Assembly (NCBI RefSeq): GCF_003010935.1
Contig: NZ_PGGN01000006.1
Coordinates: 204,387-268,386 of the forward strand
DNA: 64,000 bases
Source: Phyllobacterium endophyticum
Lineage (GTDB): Bacteria; Pseudomonadota; Alphaproteobacteria; Rhizobiales; Rhizobiaceae
Direction of reading: 5' to 3'
Shown: piece after piece, positions 46,129 to 54,713 of the stretch
Position numbering within the stretch: position 1 is the first letter of the stretch
Layout of the letters: every line of letters starts with the position of its first letter
The notes under the pieces: generated by a model
Databases searched by the model: none
Seen by the model: only the letters and a program-made list of their open reading frames with translations
Told to the model about the DNA's origin: nothing
Made by a program: the position numbers and the translations under genes

Positions 46129-47591
46129 TCATACTGCTCCCGGTACTTGCGCACGATATAGAGCGCAAAGATGTTCATCGCCAGAGTGATGAAAAAGAGG
46201 GTAAGTCCCAAGGCGAAAGCCACCAGAGTTTGTGGTGAGTTGAACTCGAGATCGCCGGTCAGCTGATTGACGATCTTGACGGTGATCGTCGTCATCGCTT
46301 CGAACGGATTGATGTTGAGATTGGCAGCGACACCCGCAGCGAGCACCACGATCATGGTCTCGCCAATGGCGCGCGACGCGGTCAGAAGCAGCGCACCGAC
46401 GATTCCGGGTAAAGCGGCAGGCAGTACCACGCGGCGGATTGTTTCCGACTTTGTGGATCCGAGACCGAGCGACCCGTCGCGCAGCGAGCCCGGTACCGCG
46501 GTGATGATGTCGTCGGAAAGCGAGGAGACGAAGGGGATCAGCATGACGCCCATGACGATCCCGGCAGTCAGCACGCTTTGCGCCTGGATAAAGGCGTAAC
46601 CACCGGAAAGCGCCGCACTCAGGTCGCGCAGGAACGGTCCGACTGTAACGAGCGCGAAGAAGCCGTAGACGATCGTCGGGATGCCGGCCAGCACCTCGAG
46701 CATCGGCTTGACGACGGAACGCACGCTGCGGCTGGCATATTCCGCCATGTAGATGGCGGCGAACAAGCCGACCGGCACGGCGAACAGCATGGCGACAAGA
46801 GCGATATAAAGCGTTCCGGCGAGCAGCGGTATAAGTCCGAATTGACCTTGGGAGCCACCGGACCCTGCTGCCGCGAAGCGTGGGTCCCACACGGTTCCGA
46901 AGAAGAACGTCGAAGGCGAAACGGACTGGAAGAATGTTATCGTCTGGAACAGCATCGACAGGATGATGCCGATGGTCGTGAGAATGGCTATGCCCGATGC
47001 TGCGATCAGGGCGCCGAGGATTACGCGCTCCACATTGTTGCGCGCACGGGCCCGTACATGAACACCCGAGAGGCCGAAAATGGCTCCGGCAAGCGCAAGC
47101 GCTATGGCGACAAATCCGCCAATATTGCTTGCCCGCGACGTGTTCCTGTTCCATTCGACTGCGATCGGGATCATGTAGTCCTGGCCCTCGGTCGCAAGCG
47201 CCACGCCCTTGCTGGCAAGGAGCGGCCGCAGTTCCGCGAAGGTTTGCGGAAGACTGGCGCGCTCGGCGTCGCTGAGCTTGTCGAGGCCGCGAGCGATCCC
47301 GCTTACCATCCCAAGCTCGAGGCTCTGGCTGGCGATGACAGTATCGGCCGTTCGCGTCGGCAGTTCGGCAATGGCTGATCGTTCGAGGTAGATCCCGGTT
47401 CCGGCGGTCCAGATTGCGATAAACAGGACGGCCGGCAGCGTGGCAGCGAGGAAAACCCACCATCCATGATAGTGCGGCAGGGAATGCGGCTTGATGTTCC
47501 CTCCTGCCTTGGCGGCAGCGCGCTGGCGACCGATGAAATATCCGGCCGCGCCGATCGCTATGACAATCACAAGCACCATTAAAGTGGACAT
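46125..47591 (-). CDS. pstC: Phosphate ABC transporter, permease PstC
   Basis: A 488-aa permease, again the long rhizobial form with an N-terminal helix, a Leu/Ala-rich periplasmic part (about residues 60-150) and a C-terminal transporter core with the loop G-S-L-G-L-G-S-T-K-S. In some rhizobial laboratory strains pstC is frameshifted; here it is one open frame. It lies after a hairpin following pstS. Confidence 0.95.
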   Translation of the reverse strand: MSTLMVLVIVIAIGAAGYFIGRQRAAAKAGGNIKPHSLPHYHGWWVFLAATLPAVLFIAIWTAGTGIYLERSAIAELPTRTADTVIASQSLELGMVSGIARGLDKLSDAERASLPQTFAELRPLLASKGVALATEGQDYMIPIAVEWNRNTSRASNIGGFVAIALALAGAIFGLSGVHVRARARNNVERVILGALIAASGIAILTTIGIILSMLFQTITFFQSVSPSTFFFGTVWDPRFAAAGSGGSQGQFGLIPLLAGTLYIALVAMLFAVPVGLFAAIYMAEYASRSVRSVVKPMLEVLAGIPTIVYGFFALVTVGPFLRDLSAALSGGYAFIQAQSVLTAGIVMGVMLIPFVSSLSDDIITAVPGSLRDGSLGLGSTKSETIRRVVLPAALPGIVGALLLTASRAIGETMIVVLAAGVAANLNINPFEAMTTITVKIVNQLTGDLEFNSPQTLVAFALGLTLFFITLAMNIFALYIVRKYREQYE

Positions 47592-47637
47592 CTAGAGGTC
47601 TTCCCCGTCCCGCAACTTCGGTCACTCAAAGAGATGA

Positions 47638-47659
47638 ACGGGCAGCCTGAGCTGCCCGT
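47638..47659 (-). terminator. Hairpin between pstS and pstC
   Basis: A perfect nine-base-pair stem (ACGGGCAGC / GCTGCCCGT) with a four-base loop, 16 bases after the pstS stop, followed on the minus strand by TCATCTCTTT. It can end most transcripts after pstS, so that the binding protein exceeds the permease genes. Confidence 0.7.
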
Positions 47660-47675
47660 CTGCGTAAGCCGTGAC

Positions 47676-48716
47676 TTACTTCAGTGTCGTGCCGGCCGCG
47701 AAGGCATCGCGCTGGGCTTTGCGTTCTGCATCCGGTGCGGCAACCAGGCCGTACTCGACGAGCGGGCTGTCCGGGCCGATCATCTGGTCGTCAAGGAAGA
47801 AGTCGACATATTCCTTGAGGCCAGGAATGACACCGAGATGAGCCTTCTTGACGTAGAAGAACAGCGGGCGCGAAACCGGATATTTGCCGGAGGAGATGGT
47901 TTCCGTGCTCGGAACCACGCCGTCAACTGTGGCAACCTTCAACTTGTCGGCGTTGTTTTCATAGAAGGCCAGGCCGAACACGCCGACGCCGGTCTTGTTG
48001 GCGTCGATGCGAGCCAGCGTTTCCGGATAATCGCCATCGATGTCGACTGCCTTGCCATCCTTGCGGACCTTGACGCAGGCAGCGGCAGCAGCCTTGTCGT
48101 CAAGTCCCAGCTTCTTGATCGCATCGGCAGCGCCGGTGGCCTTGCAGCCTGCGGTCATGAGCTTCTCTTCGAATACTTCGCGCGTGCCGTGCTTTTCGCC
48201 AGGAATGTAGGCAGCGATCTCCCAGTCCGGGAGAGCCGGGTTGACCTCGTTCCACTTGGTGTTCGGATTGTTGACGAGCTTGCCGTCGACGACGATCTGG
48301 GCGGCCAGCGCCGTGTAGACGTCCTTCGGCGAGAGTGCCCAATCCGGACCCTTGATGTCGGTCGCGAACACGATGCCATCATAGCCGATGCGCACTTCCT
48401 GAACGTCCTTGACGCCGGCATCGGCACAGGATTTCAACTCGCTCTCCTTGATCGGACGAGAAGAATTGGCAATGTCGACCGTGCCTTCGCCGACACCCTT
48501 GCAGAATTCCTTGATGCCCGCGCCCGAGCCACCGGACTCGACAACTGGCGTCTTGAAATCTGGGTATGTTTCGCCAAAGGATTCGGCGACGATCTTGGCG
48601 TAGGGCAGAACCGTCGAAGAGCCGGATACCTGAACCTGGTCGCGGGCAGACGCGGCAACCGTGGACGCGCCAACGGCGATCGCAAGCAGCGCGGCTGTAG
48701 TTAGAAGCTTGTTCAT
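47676..48716 (-). CDS. pstS: Phosphate ABC transporter, phosphate-binding protein PstS
   Basis: A 346-aa periplasmic protein with a 25-residue signal peptide (V-A-A-S-A-R-D). The phosphate site is visible in V-S-G-S-S-T-V-L-P-Y, E-S-G-G-S-G-A-G and S-S-R-P-I-K. The ATG at 48716 follows GGGAG by seven bases. First gene of the pst-pho operon, behind a Pho box. Confidence 0.97.
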   Translation of the reverse strand: MNKLLTTAALLAIAVGASTVAASARDQVQVSGSSTVLPYAKIVAESFGETYPDFKTPVVESGGSGAGIKEFCKGVGEGTVDIANSSRPIKESELKSCADAGVKDVQEVRIGYDGIVFATDIKGPDWALSPKDVYTALAAQIVVDGKLVNNPNTKWNEVNPALPDWEIAAYIPGEKHGTREVFEEKLMTAGCKATGAADAIKKLGLDDKAAAAACVKVRKDGKAVDIDGDYPETLARIDANKTGVGVFGLAFYENNADKLKVATVDGVVPSTETISSGKYPVSRPLFFYVKKAHLGVIPGLKEYVDFFLDDQMIGPDSPLVEYGLVAAPDAERKAQRDAFAAGTTLK

Positions 48717-48769
48717 CGTTTTACTCCCGTTAGAAAACTGTTGAAGTAACCGCTGTCTACAGAAGGTTT

Positions 48770-48786
48770 ATAACAGTCATGTGACA
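48770..48786 (-). promoter_or_regulatory. Pho box upstream of pstS
   Basis: Read on the minus strand the sequence is TGTCACATGACTGTTAT, followed by AAACC and TTCTG, so TGTCA-type half-sites recur every 11 bases as in PhoB-binding Pho boxes. It lies 54 bases before the pstS start, suitable for PhoB activation and autoregulation of phoB at the end of the operon. Confidence 0.65.
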
Positions 48787-49110
48787 CTTATATTACGGTT
48801 TGGTCACAACATCGGCGCCGCAATGGTGTGCGGAATAAGTCATTGTAATTAATGATTAAATATCTTCGTTAGCCGGCTCTGGCAGTCTATCATACAACCA
48901 CTGGCCGCAAAAGCTCAACGATTTCAATCACACTCGCGAGGCGAATTGCGACAGGTTTTGCAACCCGATGGGAAAAATCGGCTCGCCGGCGACGGACCTG
49001 CAACCGCAGTACGCCTGACTTGTACCATGGGTTGCATCGCGCGATCATCCCACCCCCCGGAGAGGACCGCCCGGGCTCTCTCCGCAGACATTGCTCACGC
49101 ATTTTGAACG
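48787..49110. other. Intergenic region upstream of the pst operon
   Basis: About 320 bp without a convincing gene. A 74-codon minus-strand frame (48890-49114) is Arg-rich and shows no family pattern or ribosome site. phoR, which often precedes pstS in rhizobia, is not here. Confidence 0.45.
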
Positions 49111-49368
49111 TCACTTCGGCGTCGGCTCACCGATCAGGACGCCTGCGCGCTGTGCGGCAAGGACGAAGGCCCGCCGTGCCTTGGCTGTGGACATCCAGCC
49201 CTCCAGCGCATCCCGGCACATCCGTGTCGCACGTCTGTATTCGATCCCGTCCTGTTGGGGCCATTGGTTTTTCAGGCATTCCAGCGCTTCCCAGGCGGAA
49301 GAAACGAGGCGAAGCCCCATCGAGCCGAGACTGATCAAAACTGGAGATGAGAAAGACTTGTCATTCAT
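49111..49368 (-). CDS. DUF982-domain protein (first of two)
   Basis: The ATG at 49368 follows GGAGG and gives 85 aa. It has the DUF982 pattern V-S-S-A-W-E-A-L-E-C-L, then W-P-Q-Q-D-G, A-R-R-A-F-V-L-A-A-Q-R-A-G-V-L-I. These small rhizobial proteins have no known function and are often numerous. A second one lies at 53715. Confidence 0.85.
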   Translation of the reverse strand: MNDKSFSSPVLISLGSMGLRLVSSAWEALECLKNQWPQQDGIEYRRATRMCRDALEGWMSTAKARRAFVLAAQRAGVLIGEPTPK

Positions 49369-49592
49369 GATGTGCTGCCTCCCGCATTGAACGGAACAGC
49401 GATGTCTGCGTGATACGAATTCGAAATCATAGTTGCACTCCATAAAGAGAATTACGAACTATGTTTCCTCCTGTTCCCCCGGTCTTTTTATTTGGACTTC
49501 TGGGATGGTTGATGATTTCAGATTTCCATTCCTGCCGCAATACCCAATTCGGCGCATGGGTCCTGTTCATGCTGCTACTCCAAGCAAAATCG
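49369..49592. other. Short region without recognised gene
   Basis: Contains a 71-codon plus-strand frame from 49461 (M-F-P-P-V-P-P-V-F-L-F-G-L-L-G-W-L, then Arg-rich) that overlaps the lipoprotein gene and has no good support. I see no terminator or RNA gene. Confidence 0.35.
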
Positions 49593-49805
49593 TCAATTGG
49601 CCGGCGGGGTAGGCTTGTTCTCGTTGCCGCTCGGCGTCGTGGTCTGCGATTCACCGCCCGTACTCGTTTGCGGTGATTTCTTGGTGTCCATCTGGGCATT
49701 GGGTTCAGGCGATACCGTCTGGTTCTGCTGGTTGTTTGATTGGTCGGAGCAGCCGGCGAAAACCACGCCCATGGCCGCTATCATCAGCAATTGAACTCTC
49801 GTCAT
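49593..49805 (-). CDS. Small lipoprotein, 70 aa
   Basis: A signal peptide (residues 1-18) ends in the lipobox V-F-A-G-C, so Cys19 would be lipidated. The mature part is a flexible chain rich in Ser, Thr, Gln, Asn and Pro without structure. It lies 46 bp after the 56-aa Pro-rich gene and may share its stress-type promoter. Confidence 0.75.
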   Translation of the reverse strand: MTRVQLLMIAAMGVVFAGCSDQSNNQQNQTVSPEPNAQMDTKKSPQTSTGGESQTTTPSGNENKPTPPAN

Positions 49806-49851
49806 TTTGTCCTCGTGGTTGGGCTCGTCCGCAAAAAGACAGCTTCAATCA

Positions 49852-50022
49852 TCACACCTCGTGCGGCCGTTCTTCATCCTCGTTCTTTTCAAGCTCGGAC
49901 TTCTGTTTTTCCGACGGCGGCTGCCCCGGTGCCGGAAAAGGTGTATCGCGCGGCTTCGGCTTTTCGGGCAGTTTCGAGCTTTGGCCATTGTCGGGACGCG
50001 GCGGCGTAATCGGCGCGCTCAT
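49852..50022 (-). CDS. Small Pro/Lys/Glu-rich protein, 56 aa
   Basis: The ATG at 50022 has AAGGAG seven bases before it. The chain starts M-S-A-P-I-T-P-P-R-P-D-N-G-Q, is rich in P, K and E, has no Cys or hydrophobic core, and ends E-R-P-H-E-V. It is probably disordered. The strong ribosome site and the EcfG-type promoter support it as a real gene. Confidence 0.65.
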   Translation of the reverse strand: MSAPITPPRPDNGQSSKLPEKPKPRDTPFPAPGQPPSEKQKSELEKNEDEERPHEV

Positions 50023-50058
50023 GGGCTGGCTCCTTCATCTATCCTTGTTCAGATGGCG

Positions 50059-50083
50059 AACTTCCGGACCCGTATTTTGTTCC
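50059..50083 (-). promoter_or_regulatory. EcfG-type stress promoter of the 56-aa gene
   Basis: On the minus strand GGAAC (50083-50079), 16-base spacer, AGTT (50062-50059), 36 bases before the start codon at 50022. Confidence 0.55.
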
Positions 50084-50146
50084 ACGAAACCCGATCCGGA
50101 ACCGGAACGATGCAAAGGTGATTATTGACCGGAAGAGGATAGAACG

Positions 50147-51154
50147 ATGGTCGCTCCACCTGAATTTCCCCTGCCGCTCGATACGGAGCCCATGGAGGCC
50201 CGCACGACAGAAGCGCTGCCGCAAACAGGCGGGCCATGGCAATACGAGCCGAAATGGGACGGCTTTCGCTGCCTCGCCTTCAAATCGGGTCAAAAGGTGC
50301 GTTTGCTCGCCAAGTCGGGAAAGGATCTCGGGCGCTATTTTCCGGAGATGGTTGCGCATCTCAAAGAGGTGAAGTTGGATGAATTCGTGCTCGATGGCGA
50401 ACTCGTCGTCATCATCGATGGCAAGCCTGAATTCGATGCGTTGCAGATGCGGTTGCACCCGGCCGAAAGCCGTATACGCAAACTCTCCCTGGCAACCCCG
50501 GCGAAGTTTACCGTGTTCGACATTCTGGCGGATGAGACAGGCGCCGTGCTGCTCGATCGGCCATTGCGGCAGCGGCGCAAGGCGCTTGAGCGGATCGCCC
50601 GCCCGATGCAAAGCGATAGTTGGCTGGGAATTTCGCCAGCAACGAGCGATGCGCACGAGGCGCAGACCTGGCTGGATGCATCGGGAAACGGAGCGACGGA
50701 CGGTGTCGTTGCCAAGCTGCTGGATGCGCCCTACACACCGGGCGAGCGGACAATGCTCAAGGTCAAGCGTATCCGCACCGCCGATTGTGTCGTAGGCGGC
50801 TTCCGCTACCGGGCTGGCACGAGACTCGTTGGATCGCTGCTGCTCGGACTGTACGATGCGGCTGGCATGCTCAATCATGTTGGTTTCACCTCCATGATAG
50901 CCGCTTCGGAAGCGCCTGCGCTGACGCGAAAGCTCGAAGCGCTGGAGGGAGAGGGATTTACCGGCCGTTCGCCCGGCGGTCCGAGCCGCTGGTCGACCGA
51001 GAAAAGCAGTCAGTGGCAGCCTCTGCGGCCGGAACTTGTCGCCGAGGTCAAATTCGATCATGTGACGAACGATCGCTTCCGCCATGGAACGCGATTCGTG
51101 CGTTGGAGGCCGGATAAGGCGCCGCGGCAATGTACGTTCGAGCAGATCAGGTGA
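50147..51154 (+). CDS. ATP-dependent DNA ligase (LigC-like)
   Basis: A 335-aa stand-alone ligase. Motif I is E-P-K-W-D-G-F-R (Lys about residue 36), motif III D-G-E-L-V-V, motif IV region D-G-V-V-A-K, motif V K-V-K-R. The C-terminal OB-fold is present. These short enzymes can back up LigD in end joining or act in base-excision repair. It overlaps or abuts the Nudix gene. A GGAAC at 50098 has no good -10. Confidence 0.92.
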   Translation: MVAPPEFPLPLDTEPMEARTTEALPQTGGPWQYEPKWDGFRCLAFKSGQKVRLLAKSGKDLGRYFPEMVAHLKEVKLDEFVLDGELVVIIDGKPEFDALQMRLHPAESRIRKLSLATPAKFTVFDILADETGAVLLDRPLRQRRKALERIARPMQSDSWLGISPATSDAHEAQTWLDASGNGATDGVVAKLLDAPYTPGERTMLKVKRIRTADCVVGGFRYRAGTRLVGSLLLGLYDAAGMLNHVGFTSMIAASEAPALTRKLEALEGEGFTGRSPGGPSRWSTEKSSQWQPLRPELVAEVKFDHVTNDRFRHGTRFVRWRPDKAPRQCTFEQIR

Positions 51155-51162
51155 GGTCACTC

Positions 51163-51633
51163 GTGGTAAGGCAAAGCGCCGGCATTCTGATGTATCGACG
51201 AACCGGTAACGATCATGAGGTATTGCTGGTGCATCCCGGCGGTCCTTTCTGGCGCAACAAGGATCTGTCGGCCTGGTCGATCCCGAAGGGGGAATATGGC
51301 GAGGGCGACGACCCGGAGTTGACGGCGCGACGCGAATTCGGCGAGGAAACAGGCATGGTGCTGGAGGGAGAACTCCAGTCTCTAGGCTCCATCCGTCAGG
51401 CAGGCGGCAAGCTTGTCACCGGCTTTTGCATCGAAGGCGATTTCGACGTGACAGGCCTCGTCAGCAACATGTTCGAGATCGAATGGCCGCCCCGCAGCGG
51501 GCGGCTCCAGTCTTTTCCCGAGGTCGATCGTGCAGGGTGGTTTTCACTCGATGTCGCGTACGGCAAGATCATACAAGGTCAGCGCCCGCTTCTCGATCGC
51601 CTCCGGCAAATGCTCGGCGGCAAGATCGGCTAG
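51163..51633 (+). CDS. Nudix hydrolase (Ap4A/house-cleaning type)
   Basis: The GTG at 51163 is preferred because GAGG lies six bases before it; an ATG at 51130 and a GTG at 51151 are also in frame and would overlap the ligase. The product (156 aa) has the Nudix helix with R-E-F-G-E-E-T-G-M after P-K-G-E-Y-G-E-G. The first Glu of the box (seven residues before R-E) is Asp here. It hydrolyses a nucleoside diphosphate derivative; removal of damaged nucleotides would fit its coupling to a ligase. Confidence 0.88.
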   Translation: MVRQSAGILMYRRTGNDHEVLLVHPGGPFWRNKDLSAWSIPKGEYGEGDDPELTARREFGEETGMVLEGELQSLGSIRQAGGKLVTGFCIEGDFDVTGLVSNMFEIEWPPRSGRLQSFPEVDRAGWFSLDVAYGKIIQGQRPLLDRLRQMLGGKIG

Positions 51634-52505
51634 TGACCTTTCCACGCCTTCCCTTCCGTATCCAGCGCAGCGAATTCCTCGTCGGAAAGCTCTATCGCCG
51701 CGGCAGCCACGTTCTCCTCCAGATGTTTAACCTTCGAGGTACCCGGGATTGGCAGCATCACCGGACTGCGTTTCAGAACCCAGGCAAGCGCAATCTGGCT
51801 CGGTCCGGCGTCGTGCGCCGAGGCCATCTTGTCGAGGAGCGAACCGGGCTTTGCCAGATCGCCCGCCGCCAGCGGAAACCACGGTATGAAACCGATATCG
51901 TTTTCGCTGCAATAGTCGAGAACATCCTCACTTGTCCTGTCGACAAGATTGTATCGGTTCTGGACCGTAGCCACCTTGAAATGCTTCGATGCGGCCTTGA
52001 TGTCGGCGACAGACACCTCGCTCAGGCCGGCGTGGCGGATAATACCATCATCGAGCAATTTCCTTACCGCTGAAAACTGCTCGTCGGCCGGAACCTTCGA
52101 GTCGATCCGGTGCAATTGCCACAGGTCAATTTGGTCGACGCCCAGCCGCCGGCAGCTCGCATAGGCCTGCTGGATCAAATATTCCGGTCGCCCGAGCGGC
52201 GTCCACTGATCCGGACCAGTGCGCGCAAGCCCGGCTTTGGTGGCGATCAACATGCCGTCATAGGGATGCAACGCTTCCCTGATCAACTCTTCGGAAACAT
52301 TGGGACCATAGGAATCGGCGGTGTCGATGAAATTGACTCCAAGCTCGGGCAGGCGCTTCAGCGTGCGGATGGCCTCCGCATGATCGGCCGGTTCGCCCCA
52401 TATGCCCTTGCCTGTAATGCGCATCGCACCGAAGCCGAGACGGTTGATCCTGGACTCTGCGTCGATTGTGAATGTACCGGAAAGCGCGGCGTTGGATCTG
52501 GACAT
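51630..52505 (-). CDS. Aldo/keto reductase
   Basis: A 291-aa AKR. The catalytic Asp and Tyr are in D-T-A-D-S-Y-G, Lys in I-A-T-K-A-G, His in W-Q-L-H-R. The C-terminal P-I-P-G-T-S-K is typical of the AKR11/13-like groups. It overlaps the Nudix gene by four bases on the other strand. It is only distantly related to the reductase at 29210. Substrate unknown, perhaps reactive aldehydes. Confidence 0.9.
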   Translation of the reverse strand: MSRSNAALSGTFTIDAESRINRLGFGAMRITGKGIWGEPADHAEAIRTLKRLPELGVNFIDTADSYGPNVSEELIREALHPYDGMLIATKAGLARTGPDQWTPLGRPEYLIQQAYASCRRLGVDQIDLWQLHRIDSKVPADEQFSAVRKLLDDGIIRHAGLSEVSVADIKAASKHFKVATVQNRYNLVDRTSEDVLDYCSENDIGFIPWFPLAAGDLAKPGSLLDKMASAHDAGPSQIALAWVLKRSPVMLPIPGTSKVKHLEENVAAAAIELSDEEFAALDTEGKAWKGH

Positions 52506-52775
52506 GGTCCCGTTCCTCTTGCTTGATTGATAATCAGGTGGGCGTGCTTGAATCAGGGTTTCGACCCGCCAATCTGGTCGAAACGGGAGCAGACTCTAAC
52601 CCGGGATTTGCTCGGTAATCAAATCACTGAAGCTTTACTTGGTTCCATCGCATCTGGGCGCCAATCTCGTTGCTTCTGGAACAAAACCTCCGACGGTTCA
52701 TTTTTCTAATCGGGGGTGAACGCGGTATAGCTTATCGGTAAAACCGGGTTGGAATCGGCTTATTGGAGTAGTTTC

Positions 52776-53024
52776 ATGCACCTCACCTATCATGTCCATG
52801 TTCACGACGGCGGCTGGGCTTATCGGCTCGGGGATGTCTGGTCGGAGACATATCCCACGCATGACGCCGCATTGCGCGCTGCCAGGGATGCCGCCAAACG
52901 CCAGCAGATCGGCGGCGAGGACGCCCAGATCAGCTATGAAACGGCGGACGGTACATGGCACCAGGAATCTGTCAGGGGCAGCGACCGGCCTGAAGTCGAT
53001 GTCGAGGATGATGCCAAGACCTGA
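52776..53024 (+). CDS. DUF2188-like small protein, 82 aa
   Basis: The ATG at 52776 follows GGAG. It begins M-H-L-T-Y-H-V-H-V-H-D-G-G-W-A-Y and has T-H-D-A-A-L-R-A-A-R-D-A-A, as in DUF2188 proteins, which are small beta-sheet/helix proteins without known function. It precedes the GST gene by 34 bp. The 270 bp upstream hold a GGAAC, but with a spacer too short for EcfG. Confidence 0.75.
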   Translation: MHLTYHVHVHDGGWAYRLGDVWSETYPTHDAALRAARDAAKRQQIGGEDAQISYETADGTWHQESVRGSDRPEVDVEDDAKT

Positions 53025-53058
53025 TAGAAAGGGTTAAACCTGATAAAGGGAAGGGCAA

Positions 53059-53688
53059 ATGAGCAAATACGTTCTCATCGGGTCGCAGGGTTGCGGCTCT
53101 GTCGTCGTCGAACTGGCGCTGTTGAAGGCGGGCGCAGAATTCGACCTCGAGGAGATACCCTATCTTGAGCCCGGGCCGGATCGTGACCGTTTGCTCGAGT
53201 TGAACCCCCTGGGACAGGTTCCGACGCTCATCATGCCTGACGGAGACGTCATGACGGAAAGCGCGGCAATCATCCTTCATCTCGCAGACGCGTTTCCGGA
53301 TTCGCAGTTGACGCCCGCCACCAGCGACCGGCACCGGCCAGCTTTCTTGAGGTGGCTCATCTATATCGTAAGCGAGATATATCCGGCCTCGACCTTCAGT
53401 GATCATCCTGACCGCTGGAATTTGCCATCCGACATCCAAGATCCTTACAAGCAGACTGTAGACGAATACCGCATGGAGTTGTGGCGCCACGTGGAAGACG
53501 TGGCCGATACGCCCTGCTTCCTGGGCAATGATTTCAGCGCGATCGATCTTTATATTGCCGTGATGCGCCACTGGCGGCCCGGCCGTAAGGCGTTTGCGAA
53601 AGCCTTTCCAAAACTGACGGAGATCGGCGAGAACGTGGCCAATGACCCGCTGTTTTCCAAGGTCCTGAAGCGCAACTTCGACAGGTGA
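53059..53688 (+). CDS. Glutathione S-transferase family protein
   Basis: A 209-aa GST with an N-terminal thioredoxin-like domain (to about residue 80: L-N-P-L-G-Q-V-P-T-L, T-E-S-A-A-I-I-L-H-L for glutathione binding) and a helical C-terminal domain with the N-capping S-A-I-D-L-Y. The usual catalytic Ser/Cys position is held by the G-S-Q-G-C-G segment. It probably detoxifies electrophiles or has a redox role. Confidence 0.9.
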   Translation: MSKYVLIGSQGCGSVVVELALLKAGAEFDLEEIPYLEPGPDRDRLLELNPLGQVPTLIMPDGDVMTESAAIILHLADAFPDSQLTPATSDRHRPAFLRWLIYIVSEIYPASTFSDHPDRWNLPSDIQDPYKQTVDEYRMELWRHVEDVADTPCFLGNDFSAIDLYIAVMRHWRPGRKAFAKAFPKLTEIGENVANDPLFSKVLKRNFDR

Positions 53689-53714
53689 GAGGGTAGAGAA
53701 ATCGGGGCGAGGAC

Positions 53715-53972
53715 CTACGGCCTCTTCGAGGCGTAGTCGACGAATATACGGGCTTCCTTTGCTGCTTCGATGAAAGCCGAACGGCACTCGGTAATTGTCA
53801 CCTTACCATCAAGCGCCTCAAGACATTTCTGCCTTGCCGCCTTCAGTTTGACGCCGTCATGAATGGGCCAGTTCATCAACAGAACCTCGGCCGCTTCCGG
53901 CACGGAAGCGATGTTCCGGGGCTTGCCGGCGGGTTGGATTTCGATGGTCACACAGGGAAATGGAGTGGTCAT
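53715..53972 (-). CDS. DUF982-domain protein (second of two)
   Basis: The ATG at 53972 gives 85 aa with the DUF982 pattern V-P-E-A-A-E-V-L-L-M-N-W-P, A-R-Q-K-C-L-E-A-L and F-I-E-A-A-K-E-A-R-I-F-V. It is as long as the one at 49111 but well diverged. It has an exact EcfG-type promoter. Confidence 0.85.
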   Translation of the reverse strand: MTTPFPCVTIEIQPAGKPRNIASVPEAAEVLLMNWPIHDGVKLKAARQKCLEALDGKVTITECRSAFIEAAKEARIFVDYASKRP

Positions 53973-53982
53973 AGCGCACCCT

Positions 53983-54007
53983 AACGCCGGACTGTGACGG
54001 TTGTTCC
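53983..54007 (-). promoter_or_regulatory. EcfG-type stress promoter of the second DUF982 gene
   Basis: On the minus strand GGAAC (54007-54003), a 16-base spacer and CGTT (53986-53983), an exact consensus match, 10 bases before the start codon at 53972, so the transcript would have a very short or no leader. Confidence 0.65.
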
Positions 54008-54108
54008 ATGAAGATTCGGTGCCTTTGAAAATTTGCCGCTGCAACGATATCGGCTCTTGCTGCGTTGCTTGTTCGGACCAGCCAGCCCGCCGAAAACGGA
54101 GTGTTCCC

Positions 54109-54447
54109 ATGGAAACGTTGAAAATCTTCCGCCTTCTGCCTGTTGCCGATGAAGCCGATCCGCGCTGGGGCAATGCAGACAATCATGGGGAAGTCATCGT
54201 TCGCGCCCGTTCCGCCGCCGACGCCAGGGTCGTCGCGGCCGAGGCCGAGGATGACTTTCTGGAAACGGACGCCTTGCCCGGGGATGGCAATTCCACGCGC
54301 ACGTTCAGCGCCTTTCGCGATGACAAGCTTTACACTGTCGTAGAGGACACCACCGGGCCCTATTCGCCGCTTGGGGAGCGGCAGGTGGTGGCGGGAAATA
54401 TTGATCCCGTTATACTGGCGGATCGCCCGGCTGATGCCGAGCGATAG
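54109..54447 (+). CDS. Conserved hypothetical protein, 112 aa
   Basis: The ATG at 54109 is chosen since the sequence from M-E-T-L-K-I-F-R-L-L-P looks like a proper N-terminus; the frame opens at 54001. It is acidic, with G-E-V-I-V-R-A-R-S-A-A-D-A-R-V-V-A-A-E-A-E, a helix rich in Ala and Glu. Unknown function. It faces the 66-aa gene (29 bp between stops). Confidence 0.6.
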   Translation: METLKIFRLLPVADEADPRWGNADNHGEVIVRARSAADARVVAAEAEDDFLETDALPGDGNSTRTFSAFRDDKLYTVVEDTTGPYSPLGERQVVAGNIDPVILADRPADAER

Positions 54448-54476
54448 GGAGACCCCGCCCGCCCCGGTGCAAAGCG

Positions 54477-54677
54477 CTATTTGTTCTGCCTGCCGCGCTG
54501 CCGGGGATCGACACCTCCGGCAGACGTCGTGTCATTTTCCACATCGCCTTCGAATGTGTTTTCGCCGTCCGGTTCGGCATCGCGGTCCCTGATCGTTCCT
54601 TTCGATGTTCCAATGCCGGGATTGCGCTTCAAGTCCGTGTCGGTCGGTTGCTGCGTCTTCGGATGTTTGCTGTTCAT
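54477..54677 (-). CDS. Small hydrophilic protein, 66 aa
   Basis: The ATG at 54677 follows GGAG by six bases. The chain (M-N-S-K-H-P-K-T-Q-Q-P-T-D-T-D-L) is rich in D, T, G and R, lacks hydrophobic stretches and is probably disordered. It lies 36 bp after the PCMT-esterase fusion gene and may be transcribed with it. Confidence 0.6.
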   Translation of the reverse strand: MNSKHPKTQQPTDTDLKRNPGIGTSKGTIRDRDAEPDGENTFEGDVENDTTSAGGVDPRQRGRQNK

Positions 54678-54713
54678 TGACATCTCCATTTGTCTGCGAC
54701 TTGCCCAGAGGTC

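Noticed and set aside
47634..48704. Plus-strand frame of 356 codons opposite pstS
   Set aside because: pstS has a signal peptide, phosphate-site motifs and a Pho box; the opposite frame has no start signal.
52665..52700. GGAAC followed by GGTT upstream of the DUF2188 gene
   Set aside because: The spacer is only 12 bases, too short for an EcfG-type promoter.
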